Assembly (NCBI GenBank): GCA_946482425.1
Contig: CAMLRO010000042.1
Location: forward strand, 1 to 12,484
DNA length: 12,484 nt
Direction of reading: 5' to 3'
Source of the DNA: an uncultured Lactobacillus sp.
Lineage (GTDB): Bacteria; Bacillota; Bacilli; Lactobacillales; Lactobacillaceae
Shown here in pieces: positions 1-6,264 of the stretch. Numbering within the stretch: the stretch's first letter is position 1; each line of letters starts with the position of its first letter. Both the position numbers and the translations under genes were made by a program. Below the pieces are notes generated by a model. That model made no database searches and was not told the origin of the DNA. It saw only the letters and a program-made list of their open reading frames with translations.

Positions 1-1126
1 CACGGTAACGAATTTGCGCGCGACGAGCTTGAAAGTCAGTACAGTTAGAGCAACTTGATATTTCACGGTATTTGTCTTGAGCTGGCATCCAAACTTCCAA
101 GTCATATGTTTTAGCACTGGTAAAACTGGCATCCCCAGTAGACAAAGCTACTACATGATATGGTAAATCAAGCTTTTGCAGCAAGTGTTCAGCATTATGA
201 GTCAGTTTCTCTAATTCATCCCAAGAATCTTCCTGCTTACAAATTTTAACCATTTCAACTTTTCTAAACTCATGCATTCTAATCAGCCCGCGAGTATCAC
301 GTCCAGCTGAACCGGCTTCACTTCTAAATGCTGGTGATAATGCAGTTACATTGATTGGCAGCTTCTCACCATGAATAATTTCATCACGGAAATAGTTAAC
401 AAGCGGAACTTCAGCAGTAGGAATCAAAGTTAAATCACGTGGCTTGTCAGGATTGTCGTTATCAACAATGGTGTACACATCTTCGCGGAATTTAGGAAAT
501 TGTCCCGTACCCTGCATTGATTCATCGTTAACTAAATATGGCGGAATTATTTCAGTGTAGCCTTCTTTAGTATTTTCATCTAAGAAAAAGTTAAAAACAG
601 CTCGCTCAAGTAAAGCACCAGCACCTTTATAATAGACAAAACGGGCACCAGAAACTTTAGCTCCTCTGTCCCAATCCAAAATATCGAGATCAGTACCAAT
701 ATCCCAGTGGGCCTTAGGCTTAAAGTCTAACTTTGTTGGTTCATGCCACTTACGAACTTCTTCATTATAACTTTCATCAGGTCCGATTGGATCGGAGTCA
801 TCTGGGAAATTAGGCAGTCTCAGCAAAATATATTCTTGCTTTTCAGTCAATTCCGCAACTTTATCATCAAGTTCCTTAATTTCCTGTCCAACTTCACGCA
901 TTTTTTGAACTGCAGCAGAAGCATCTTCTTTATTTCTTTTAATTTCCGCAATTTTCTTTGAAACTGTATTGCGTTCCGCTTTTAACTGCTCGCTACGGTT
1001 CAGTTCTTCACGCCGATCAGCATCAATTTTAACCAATTCATCAAGCTCTTCCGGCTTAACACCACGTCTGCCAAGCTTATCCTTGGCCCAGTCAAGATTC
1101 TCGCGAATCACCTTTATATCCAGCAT
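1..1126 (-). CDS. serS: Seryl-tRNA synthetase, 3' part missing (window edge)
   Basis: This class II aminoacyl-tRNA synthetase charges tRNA-Ser with serine in the cytoplasm. The ATG at 1126 follows a strong GGAGGT site (1133-1138), and about 375 residues can be read before the window ends; the family is usually about 425-435 residues long, so roughly 50-60 are missing. The N-terminus begins [18 protein letters not shown], followed by the charged coiled-coil arm (about residues 30-100) that binds the long variable arm of tRNA-Ser. The core shows the TAEVPL loop near residue 237 and motif 2, with FRSEAG, a GRDTRGL loop and HEFRKVEM, at about 267-291. [13 protein letters not shown] near the visible end is typical of SerRS. 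Motif 3 lies outside the window. Expression is very likely controlled by the T-box just upstream. Identification is secure. Confidence 0.98.
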   Translation of the reverse strand, partial: MLDIKVIRENLDWAKDKLGRRGVKPEELDELVKIDADRREELNRSEQLKAERNTVSKKIAEIKRNKEDASAAVQKMREVGQEIKELDDKVAELTEKQEYILLRLPNFPDDSDPIGPDESYNEEVRKWHEPTKLDFKPKAHWDIGTDLDILDWDRGAKVSGARFVYYKGAGALLERAVFNFFLDENTKEGYTEIIPPYLVNDESMQGTGQFPKFREDVYTIVDNDNPDKPRDLTLIPTAEVPLVNYFRDEIIHGEKLPINVTALSPAFRSEAGSAGRDTRGLIRMHEFRKVEMVKICKQEDSWDELEKLTHNAEHLLQKLDLPYHVVALSTGDASFTSAKTYDLEVWMPAQDKYREISSCSNCTDFQARRAQIRYR

Positions 1127-1140
1127 CTTTTTACCTCCAC

Positions 1141-1182
1141 AAAAAAAGCCAACTCATCCCACAAGATTGGGACGAATTGGCT
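1141..1182 (-). terminator. Attenuating terminator of the serS T-box
   Basis: On the minus strand AGCCAATTCGTCCCA pairs with TGGGATGAGTTGGCT across a short loop, with one G-U wobble, and runs into seven T residues. It lies between the T-box core and the serS ribosome binding site, so it is the switchable terminator of the riboswitch. Confidence 0.93.
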
Positions 1183-1367
1183 CATACATGGCTTCGCGGT
1201 ACCACCCAGTTTCAGCTAAATATTAGCTGCACTTCATTAAGTCGGCGATAACGATGCCGCGTGCCGTGTAATTATTAATTACCCACATTAATGGAATCTG
1301 GAAACGACATCTATTCGCTTGCACCAAAATGCGAACTCTCTGAATCAGTCTGAGGATTCCGTGTTTG
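1141..1367 (-). ncRNA. T-box leader of serS
   Basis: This is a tRNA-sensing riboswitch that lets serS be transcribed when uncharged tRNA-Ser builds up. The T-box core CTGGGTGGTACCGCG lies at 1209-1195 (minus strand) and matches the conserved consensus; its GGTGG holds the bulge that pairs with the tRNA acceptor end. A terminator follows directly (1141-1182). Stem I is visible: base GGAATC (1360-1355) with GATTCC (1298-1293), an AGAGAG motif, and an inner stem TTCGC (1335-1331) with GCGAA (1318-1314) around the typical GGTGCAAGCG loop. A serine codon TCC at 1302-1300, just inside the 3' base of stem I, is the best candidate specifier. The element is certain; the exact specifier is inferred. 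Confidence 0.95.
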
Positions 1368-1373
1368 GATATT

Positions 1374-1402
1374 ATTTTAAGCTATTCTGCCTTTTTTAGC
1401 AA
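1374..1402 (-). promoter_or_regulatory. Promoter of the serS T-box transcript
   Basis: On the minus strand TTGCTA (1402-1397) and TAAAAT (1379-1374) are separated by 17 bases. Transcription would start near 1367, a few bases before stem I of the T-box, which supports the assignment. Confidence 0.65.
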
Positions 1403-1457
1403 ACAATATTTAATGTTTTTATAATTATTTTTGTGAAAATATTTTGCCAAATTTAAA

Positions 1458-1988
1458 TCACTTTTCTCTATTGAGCCAGTCTGCCTTTTTTAACAAGAAA
1501 TAATCTTCCCGATAGTGAAATAACTTACTTAACTTGCTCATATCGACCGAATAAATATATTTAAAGCCCAGACGAGTAAGTAAATTTTGTGAACGAAGAT
1601 TATTTTTAAAAGTGCCAGCCCAAATTTCAGATTGATTGAGCCTTTTAAACGCATAATCTAAAAGTAGATTTAAGGCTTCAGTCATATAACCTTGACCCGA
1701 GAAATCTTTATCAAGCAAAAAACCAATTTCTTTGGTATGCAGTAATTCTTCTACGTTAGTACCTCTATTATATAGTTCAACCAAGCCGATTAATTGCTGA
1801 GAATTTCTAAGACACATTCCATAACTATACTTTCTAGCAGCATACTTTCCTGCGGCAACTTCAGCTTCCGCTAAATTTTGATAATGCCCAAAGCCTGCTA
1901 AACGCTGATAATATTGATCTTGTCCCCATTTTAGCAGAGTTGGTGCATCTGATAATTTAAGGGGCCGAAAATAAATTCGACTGCCCAT
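1458..1988 (-). CDS. GNAT-family N-acetyltransferase (RimJ/RimL-like)
   Basis: This is a cytoplasmic acetyl-CoA-dependent N-acyltransferase of the RimJ/RimL-like group; the substrate (a protein N-terminus, amino acid or small amine) cannot be told from sequence. With the start at 1988 the product has 176 residues and begins MGSRIYFRPLKLSDAPTL, a typical start for this group. Motif A lies at about 87-105 (EIGFLLDKDFSGQGYMTEA, with the acetyl-CoA pyrophosphate loop SGQGYM), and the later NNLRSQNLLTRLGF (129-142) is the usual second acetyl-CoA segment. An open frame continues upstream to 2060, but that part lies inside the preceding gene and is not expected to be translated. The ATG overlaps the TAA of that gene by one base (TAATG) and has only a weak binding site, so translation is probably coupled. 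No convincing terminator follows. Confidence 0.88.
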   Translation of the reverse strand: MGSRIYFRPLKLSDAPTLLKWGQDQYYQRLAGFGHYQNLAEAEVAAGKYAARKYSYGMCLRNSQQLIGLVELYNRGTNVEELLHTKEIGFLLDKDFSGQGYMTEALNLLLDYAFKRLNQSEIWAGTFKNNLRSQNLLTRLGFKYIYSVDMSKLSKLFHYREDYFLLKKADWLNREK

Positions 1989-2593
1989 TAATGACCAGCC
2001 AGCTTGAGCAACCAATCCATGCCAAAGCCAAGTGCAAGACTGTATGCTGCAATAGTCCAAGGTTTACCTAGGATAATAATCCAAAAATAAGTCCAGAATT
2101 TCATATCAGTCAAACCGGCTAAAAGACACAAAACATCATCAGGTGCCATCGGGGCCACAATACAAATTGCAAAAAACCAGTTGAATTTACGCTGGTTTTT
2201 AGTCCATTTCATATATTTATCAAGAGTTTTTTCAGAAACAATATGAAGAATAAAAGGTCTGCCGTAAAAGCGCGCTAAAAAAAAGTTAATAATTGAACCA
2301 ATACAGATTCCCACATAATTGTATATAAAACCTGCTATCGGTCCAAAGAAAATGACTCCTCCTAAAAGTGAAACACCACCAGGAATAATAGGAATAACAA
2401 CCTGAATTATCTGGATTAAAACAAAAATAATCGGCCCAATTATTCTCTTATTAGCCAAATATGCTTTCATTTTAGCTTGACTGGTAAATATTCCTAATTT
2501 GTACCAGTATATACATAAAATAATAATGATAATCCCGCTGACAACGGTCAAGATATTAATCAGTCTTCGACTAGCTTTAGCAGACAGATGCAT
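1988..2593 (-). CDS. VTT-domain (TVP38/TMEM64 family) membrane protein
   Basis: This is a 201-residue polytopic membrane protein of the VTT/SNARE-associated (DedA-like) superfamily. Hydrophobic segments lie at about 12-33, 50-70, 75-108, 139-160 and 165-190. The family core is clear at 71-112: PGG, then FFGPIAGFIYNYVG, then the small-residue helix IGSIINFFLARFYGR, with the conserved Arg-x-x-Gly. A second conserved part, APMAPDD, lies at 147-153. Relatives of this fold act in lipid scrambling or undecaprenyl-phosphate recycling and in membrane homeostasis; the specific role here is unknown. The ATG at 2593 has a GGAGGT site (2599-2604). The stop overlaps the start of the acetyltransferase gene, so the two form one operon. 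Confidence 0.88.
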   Translation of the reverse strand: MHLSAKASRRLINILTVVSGIIIIILCIYWYKLGIFTSQAKMKAYLANKRIIGPIIFVLIQIIQVVIPIIPGGVSLLGGVIFFGPIAGFIYNYVGICIGSIINFFLARFYGRPFILHIVSEKTLDKYMKWTKNQRKFNWFFAICIVAPMAPDDVLCLLAGLTDMKFWTYFWIIILGKPWTIAAYSLALGFGMDWLLKLAGH

Positions 2594-2633
2594 AGCTTAC
2601 CTCCAATGTTAAGCCTAATTTTACCAAAAAATA

Positions 2634-2662
2634 AGCATAGTGATTACTTTTTAAGTCATTAA
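2634..2662 (-). promoter_or_regulatory. Possible promoter of the VTT-acetyltransferase operon
   Basis: On the minus strand TTAATG (2662-2657) and TATGCT (2639-2634) are 17 bases apart, about 40 bases before the start codon. Both boxes are imperfect and the region is very AT-rich, so the call is tentative. Confidence 0.35.
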
Positions 2663-2667
2663 ATAAT

Positions 2668-2691
2668 AATAATTAAAATTTTTTAATTATT
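2668..2691. repeat. Perfect AT-only palindrome between divergent genes
   Basis: AATAATTAAAA (2668-2678) and TTTTAATTATT (2681-2691) are exact reverse complements around a TT. The site lies between the divergent promoters of the VTT operon and the esterase gene. It could be an operator or only a product of AT-rich composition; no run-out or GC stem supports a terminator. Confidence 0.5.
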
Positions 2692-2747
2692 TTTTCTTAA
2701 AGTAAAAACAAATTGGGTTTTTAGCAAAAACCGACCTTTAATTACAT

Positions 2748-2753
2748 TATAAT
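2748..2753 (+). promoter_or_regulatory. -10 box of the esterase promoter
   Basis: A perfect TATAAT lies about 37 bases before the esterase start. No good -35 box is found at 16-18 bases upstream, where the sequence is A-rich; the nearest TTG-like hexamers are too far away. The promoter may be activator-dependent, or this may be a weak one. Confidence 0.5.
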
Positions 2754-2789
2754 AGATACTAAAAATACAATTTTTGGGAGGAAAATCGG

Positions 2790-3572
2790 ATGACCGTAAT
2801 TATCAATGATGTTACTTATGATAAACAAAAAGATCTTAAGGTAGATATTTATAAGCCAGACAACAATAGTTTCAGTGACAAAATACTGCTTTTTTGGCAT
2901 GGTGGCGGCTGGTTTCGGGGAGACAAAAATAGTTTTAAAGACCTATGTCAAAAAATTTCTGACCACGGTTTCACTGTTTTTGCCCCTAATTATTCTCTTG
3001 CCCCACAATATCCTTTTCCAGCAGCACACCAAGACAGCATTAATTTCGTCAAATGGCTAATGCAAAGTGATTTTGTAATTAATAAAAAAGTTAACATTAC
3101 TCAAATCGGTGCCAGCAGTGGTGGCACCATGGCGCTAAATATTGCGGGTAAATATGGCTTTCCTACTGTAACCTGGTCTGCTCCCGTCAGTTATTCTGCC
3201 TGGATGAAAGACCACCAGAACGTCACGCCTGCTGTTGATGGTCATAAAGAACTAGGCTTGTCTGATTTACATGATATCAATGATGCTTTTTATAAATATT
3301 TTACTTTAGCTTATGCAGGCTCTGAAGATGAAAAGGTACTAAAAAAGATTGATGCTGATTCATATGATTACAGCAATTTGCAACAATTATTAATGATCAA
3401 TTCTGCAGACGAATTGTCTCCTATTAAGTATTTACTTAATTTTATTAACTTTTTGGCCCAAAATAACCATGCTGTGGATCTTAAATTAATAGCTGGTAAT
3501 CGGCATGCAATGACTTATGCCAATCAATATTTAGAGGAATCATTAACTTATCTTTTAAATGCAGTAAAATAA
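2790..3572 (+). CDS. Alpha/beta-hydrolase, esterase/lipase of the HGGGW type
   Basis: This is a 260-residue serine hydrolase of the alpha/beta-hydrolase fold, probably a cytoplasmic carboxylesterase for short acyl or acetyl esters. The oxyanion-hole motif HGGGW lies at 37-41 and the nucleophile elbow GASSG at 107-111 (Ser109). The other triad members are probably Asp207 in NSADELSP and His239 in GNRHAM. There is no signal peptide or membrane segment. The arrangement fits the COG0657/BD-FAE-like group often annotated as esterase, lipase or carbohydrate acetylesterase in lactobacilli; the true substrate is unknown. The ATG at 2790 has a GGGAGG site (2776-2781). The gene stands alone, divergent from the VTT operon, and is followed after 123 bases by a dehydrogenase gene with its own promoter. 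Confidence 0.9.
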   Translation: MTVIINDVTYDKQKDLKVDIYKPDNNSFSDKILLFWHGGGWFRGDKNSFKDLCQKISDHGFTVFAPNYSLAPQYPFPAAHQDSINFVKWLMQSDFVINKKVNITQIGASSGGTMALNIAGKYGFPTVTWSAPVSYSAWMKDHQNVTPAVDGHKELGLSDLHDINDAFYKYFTLAYAGSEDEKVLKKIDADSYDYSNLQQLLMINSADELSPIKYLLNFINFLAQNNHAVDLKLIAGNRHAMTYANQYLEESLTYLLNAVK

Positions 3573-3588
3573 ATCTTTATTTTTACTT

Positions 3589-3601
3589 ACTAATTATTAG
3601 T
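3589..3601. repeat. Palindrome ACTAAT-T-ATTAGT at a -35 box
   Basis: This is a perfect 6-bp inverted repeat around a single T. Its right arm overlaps the -35 hexamer of the dehydrogenase promoter (3597-3602), which is a suitable place for a repressor operator. It could also be a weak hairpin after the esterase gene, but no T-run follows it. Confidence 0.4.
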
Positions 3602-3625
3602 AAAATATTCTATATGTGCTATAAT
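3597..3625 (+). promoter_or_regulatory. Promoter of the aldehyde dehydrogenase gene
   Basis: TTAGTA (3597-3602) and TATAAT (3620-3625) are 17 bases apart, and a TG at 3617-3618 makes an extended -10 box (TGCTATAAT). Transcription would start near 3632, leaving a leader of about 64 nt. Confidence 0.75.
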
Positions 3626-3630
3626 GATTA

Positions 3631-3645
3631 ATGAAAACGGTTTAT
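3631..3645. promoter_or_regulatory. Possible cre (CcpA) site
   Basis: ATGAAAACGGTTTAT matches the catabolite-responsive element consensus WTGNAANCGNWNNCA at all but its last two positions. It lies over the predicted transcription start, where CcpA binding normally represses. Carbon catabolite control of the dehydrogenase is therefore plausible but untested. Confidence 0.45.
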
Positions 3646-3695
3646 ATTGATTTTGAGAAAAATCTATCCTGATTAAAATTTAAGGAGATAATATT

Positions 3696-5072
3696 ATGGC
3701 TAAATATCAATCTATTAATCCATATACTAATGAAACTTTTGCCAGCTATGACAATCCTACAGCTGAACAAATTGAAGATGCTTTAAACTTGACCGATGCA
3801 CTTTACCACAAGTGGCGCCATGAAGATCCTGAGACCCGAACCGCAACGTTGCATAAAGTGGCAGACGGCTTGCGCGAGCATAAAAAAGAAATGGCAGAAA
3901 TTATGACTCGTGAGATGGGTAAAATGATTGGCGAATCTGAAGGTGAAGTTGATCTTTGTGCCTCTATTTGCGATTACTTTGCAGAAAAAGGTCCCGAGTT
4001 GTTGAAACCTGAGCCAATTGATTCCAAATTGGGTGATGCATATTACCTTAAACAAGCTACTGGCGTAATCATGGCATGTGAGCCATGGAATTTCCCTCTT
4101 TATCAAGTAATCAGGGTATTTGCACCAAACTTTATTGTCGGTAATCCTATTATCTTGAAGCATGCTCACAATGTTCCTGGTTCTGCAGCTTTAATTGCCA
4201 AAATTATTAAGCAGGCAGGAGCCCCTGAAGGCAGCCTGATTAATATGTATCCAAGTTACGACCAACTTGATCAAATGATTGCAGACCCAAGAATTCAGGG
4301 TGTAGCGTTGACTGGCTCAGAACGTGGTGGCTCTTCAGTTGCTGAAAATGCTGGTAAAAACTTGAAGAAGTCGACCATGGAGCTTGGTGGTAATGATGCC
4401 TTCATCATCCTTGACGACGCTGATCCTGAAGTTTTAAAGCAAGCGCTTAGTTCAGCCAGAACTTATAATGACGGCCAGGTATGTACTTCTTCCAAACGCA
4501 TTATTGTCGTTAAGTCCCGTTATGAAGAAACATTGCAGGAATTAAAGAAGGTCTTTTCTAGTTTGAAACCTGGAGATCCACTTGACCCAAGTACTACCTT
4601 GCCGCCAATGAACTCACAGGGCGCTAAGGATAAACTGACTAAACAATTAGATGGCGCTCTTGCAGGAGGAGCAAAAGTTTTCTACCAATATCCTGAAATT
4701 GATTCAGACGGTGCATTCTTTCGTCCGACTATTTTAACCAATGTTGATCGTGACAACCCGGCCTTTGACCAAGAGTTCTTTGGTCCAGTTGCTATTGTTT
4801 ACGAAGTCGAAGATGAAGATGCTGCTATTGCTTTAGCAAACGATTCTAGTTATGGTTTGGGTTCTTCTGTTATCAGTTCGAACATTAAGCGTGCTCAAAA
4901 TGTAGCTGCACAAATTGAAACTGGTATGTCTGTCATCAATGGCACTTGGATTAGTTCCGGTGAATTACCATTTGGTGGTGTTAAGAAGTCTGGCTATGGC
5001 CGTGAACTTAGTGACTTAGGTTTGATGGCTTTCGTTAACCAACACTTAGTAATTTCAATGCCAACAAAATAA
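3696..5072 (+). CDS. NAD(P)-dependent aldehyde dehydrogenase, Sad/YneI-type (succinate-semialdehyde dehydrogenase-like)
   Basis: This 458-residue cytoplasmic enzyme should oxidise an aldehyde to the acid with NAD(P). The expected active-site residues are present: Asn132 in EPWNFP, Lys155 in ILKHA, Glu229 in MELGGND, Cys263 in GQVCTSSKR and Glu360 in QEFFGP. The coenzyme-binding GSERGG lies at 207-212, and [14 protein letters not shown] lies near the C-terminus. The short N-terminus and phrases such as [15 protein letters not shown] and FGGVKKSG resemble the E. coli Sad (YneI) group, so succinate semialdehyde is the likely annotation; lactobacilli often lack a full GABA shunt, and another aldehyde may be the real substrate. 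The ATG has an AAGGAGA site (3682-3688). The gene has its own promoter with a possible cre site and ends at a strong terminator. Confidence 0.93.
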   Translation: MAKYQSINPYTNETFASYDNPTAEQIEDALNLTDALYHKWRHEDPETRTATLHKVADGLREHKKEMAEIMTREMGKMIGESEGEVDLCASICDYFAEKGPELLKPEPIDSKLGDAYYLKQATGVIMACEPWNFPLYQVIRVFAPNFIVGNPIILKHAHNVPGSAALIAKIIKQAGAPEGSLINMYPSYDQLDQMIADPRIQGVALTGSERGGSSVAENAGKNLKKSTMELGGNDAFIILDDADPEVLKQALSSARTYNDGQVCTSSKRIIVVKSRYEETLQELKKVFSSLKPGDPLDPSTTLPPMNSQGAKDKLTKQLDGALAGGAKVFYQYPEIDSDGAFFRPTILTNVDRDNPAFDQEFFGPVAIVYEVEDEDAAIALANDSSYGLGSSVISSNIKRAQNVAAQIETGMSVINGTWISSGELPFGGVKKSGYGRELSDLGLMAFVNQHLVISMPTK

Positions 5073-5092
5073 TCCCTATAAGAAGATAAATT

Positions 5093-5148
5093 AAAAAAGC
5101 TGATAAACTGTGCTGCCCAATAAGGACGCCGATTGATCAGCTTTTTTT
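5093..5148. terminator. Two-way terminator between convergent genes
   Basis: AAAAAAGCTGAT (5093-5104) pairs with ATCAGCTTTTTTT (5136-5148), leaving a long loop of about 31 bases. The A-run on one side and T-run on the other allow it to end transcripts from both the dehydrogenase (plus) and the zinc-ribbon gene (minus), whose stop codon is only 5 bases away. Confidence 0.8.
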
Positions 5149-5152
5149 ATTA

Positions 5153-6169
5153 TTACTTTTGACGGTGATGAAATAAATTATACCCTGTCAAACCTGTTGT
5201 CATCACGCTAGCTAAAATTAAGAAATAAGTTGAAGCCCCTACTGATACAGCATAGAGCAACAGTTGACTGGTAATGCTGTGTAAAATGCCCCGATTAGAC
5301 AGTGAAGTATTAGACATCCTATAAATAACATAAATTAGGAAAATAGTTTCAATCAAAGAAAGTAAAAATGCAATGATCCTGCTCTTTTTTGTATCTCTCA
5401 TTGTATGGTAAATGATAAATAACGGAATCAAAACAATTATTAACCAGATTACACAAAGCAAAACACCTGAAAGCAGTGTTGCATTTGAAGAAAAAAGTCT
5501 GCCGGCAAGTCCGAAGACAACCCTGGTAATCGACATTTTTTGACCATAAGTCACGTCTAAAACAGATGCACCAGAACCAGTAAATAAAACTATCAGGTTT
5601 ATTACTGCCATGAGTACTACTAAAAGTTGCACGTAGGAAAAATGCTTTTTCTTGTTAACAGTTGTTTTTGCAGCAGAATTTCTCTGAGCCAATCTGCTTT
5701 TTGCTTTTACTTTTTCTTTTGATTCAGCCACATCATTGAACATGTTGGACCCAATTTGATTTATTTTTTGTGTTAAACGTTCATCCACGGTATAGCGGTC
5801 AATCTTTTCCTCACGACTACAAACAAAGTATAGCCAGACCAGCAATGCAAAAAAACAAATCCAACCAAAGCTACGGGAAAAACTCATGAGAATCAGTAAA
5901 GCTATTCCCAACAGAAAAGCAATCATGCTATTAACATGAATCCATTGCAACATTCGTTCAATAACCGAATTTTGTTTTTCCGGATAGAATTCTTGCCGAT
6001 AAACTTTACGACTGGCAATTTTTTGACCAGTTTCTTCATTTTCAAAATTAGCTTTTTGATGTTGGTCCGTGAAAAAAGTCTCACGGTATTTTTGTAAATC
6101 AAAATGGCAATTTGGACAGGTAACATCCTCATCAGTGATGGGGCGACCACAGTTTGGACAAGTAGTCAT
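5153..6169 (-). CDS. Zinc-ribbon multi-pass membrane protein, function unknown
   Basis: I do not recognise a specific function. The 338-residue product starts with a compact zinc ribbon with two CPNC knuckles at residues 4-7 and 18-21 (spacing of 10), which probably binds one zinc ion in the cytoplasm. A charged linker follows (about 25-78). Hydrophobic helices are seen at about 81-97, 101-117, 179-197, 232-255, 264-283 and 304-324, suggesting six membrane segments in a 2+4 arrangement split by a basic, Lys-rich loop (145-176). The ATG at 6169 has an AAAGGAAG site upstream (6177-6184). Such zinc-ribbon membrane proteins are common as unnamed proteins in lactobacilli and are sometimes linked to the cell envelope or stress. 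It lies downstream of the ABC-F gene, from which a terminator separates it. Confidence 0.8.
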   Translation of the reverse strand: MTTCPNCGRPITDEDVTCPNCHFDLQKYRETFFTDQHQKANFENEETGQKIASRKVYRQEFYPEKQNSVIERMLQWIHVNSMIAFLLGIALLILMSFSRSFGWICFFALLVWLYFVCSREEKIDRYTVDERLTQKINQIGSNMFNDVAESKEKVKAKSRLAQRNSAAKTTVNKKKHFSYVQLLVVLMAVINLIVLFTGSGASVLDVTYGQKMSITRVVFGLAGRLFSSNATLLSGVLLCVIWLIIVLIPLFIIYHTMRDTKKSRIIAFLLSLIETIFLIYVIYRMSNTSLSNRGILHSITSQLLLYAVSVGASTYFLILASVMTTGLTGYNLFHHRQK

Positions 6170-6189
6170 AAGAAACTTCCTTTAAGTAA

Positions 6190-6218
6190 TAATTATTAAT
6201 AGCTTAATCATAAAACAA
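6190..6218 (-). promoter_or_regulatory. Possible promoter of the zinc-ribbon gene
   Basis: On the minus strand TTGTTT (6218-6213) and TAATTA (6195-6190) are 17 bases apart, just after the ABC-F terminator and before the ribosome binding site. The -10 match is weak. Confidence 0.3.
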
Positions 6219-6254
6219 AAATAGCGATAAGGAAAACTCTTTATCACTATTTTA
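6217..6254 (-). terminator. Terminator of the ABC-F gene
   Basis: On the minus strand AATAGTGATAA pairs with TTATCGCTATT, needing one G-U wobble that forms only in this direction, around a loop of about 10 bases, and is followed by TTTGTTTT. It lies about 10 bases after the ABC-F stop codon. Confidence 0.78.
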
Positions 6255-6264
6255 ATACAGACTT

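Noticed and set aside
743..1226. Plus-strand open frames opposite serS and the T-box
   Set aside because: They lie antisense to clear serS coding and T-box sequence, have low-complexity products and no binding sites.
1403..1457. Terminator for the VTT-acetyltransferase operon
   Set aside because: The stretch is AT-rich with only weak AT stems; no credible hairpin with T-run was found.
1387..1496. Near-copies of TCTGCCTTTTTTA at about 1387 and 1481
   Set aside because: One lies in the serS promoter region and one in coding sequence; the match is short and low in complexity, so it is probably chance.
1989..2060. Upstream extension of the acetyltransferase frame by 24 residues
   Set aside because: It lies wholly inside the VTT gene in another frame, lacks a binding site, and family members start at the point matching the ATG at 1988.
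3783..4169. Minus-strand open frame of 128 codons inside the aldehyde dehydrogenase gene
   Set aside because: It is antisense to a well-conserved enzyme and its product shows no recognisable domain.
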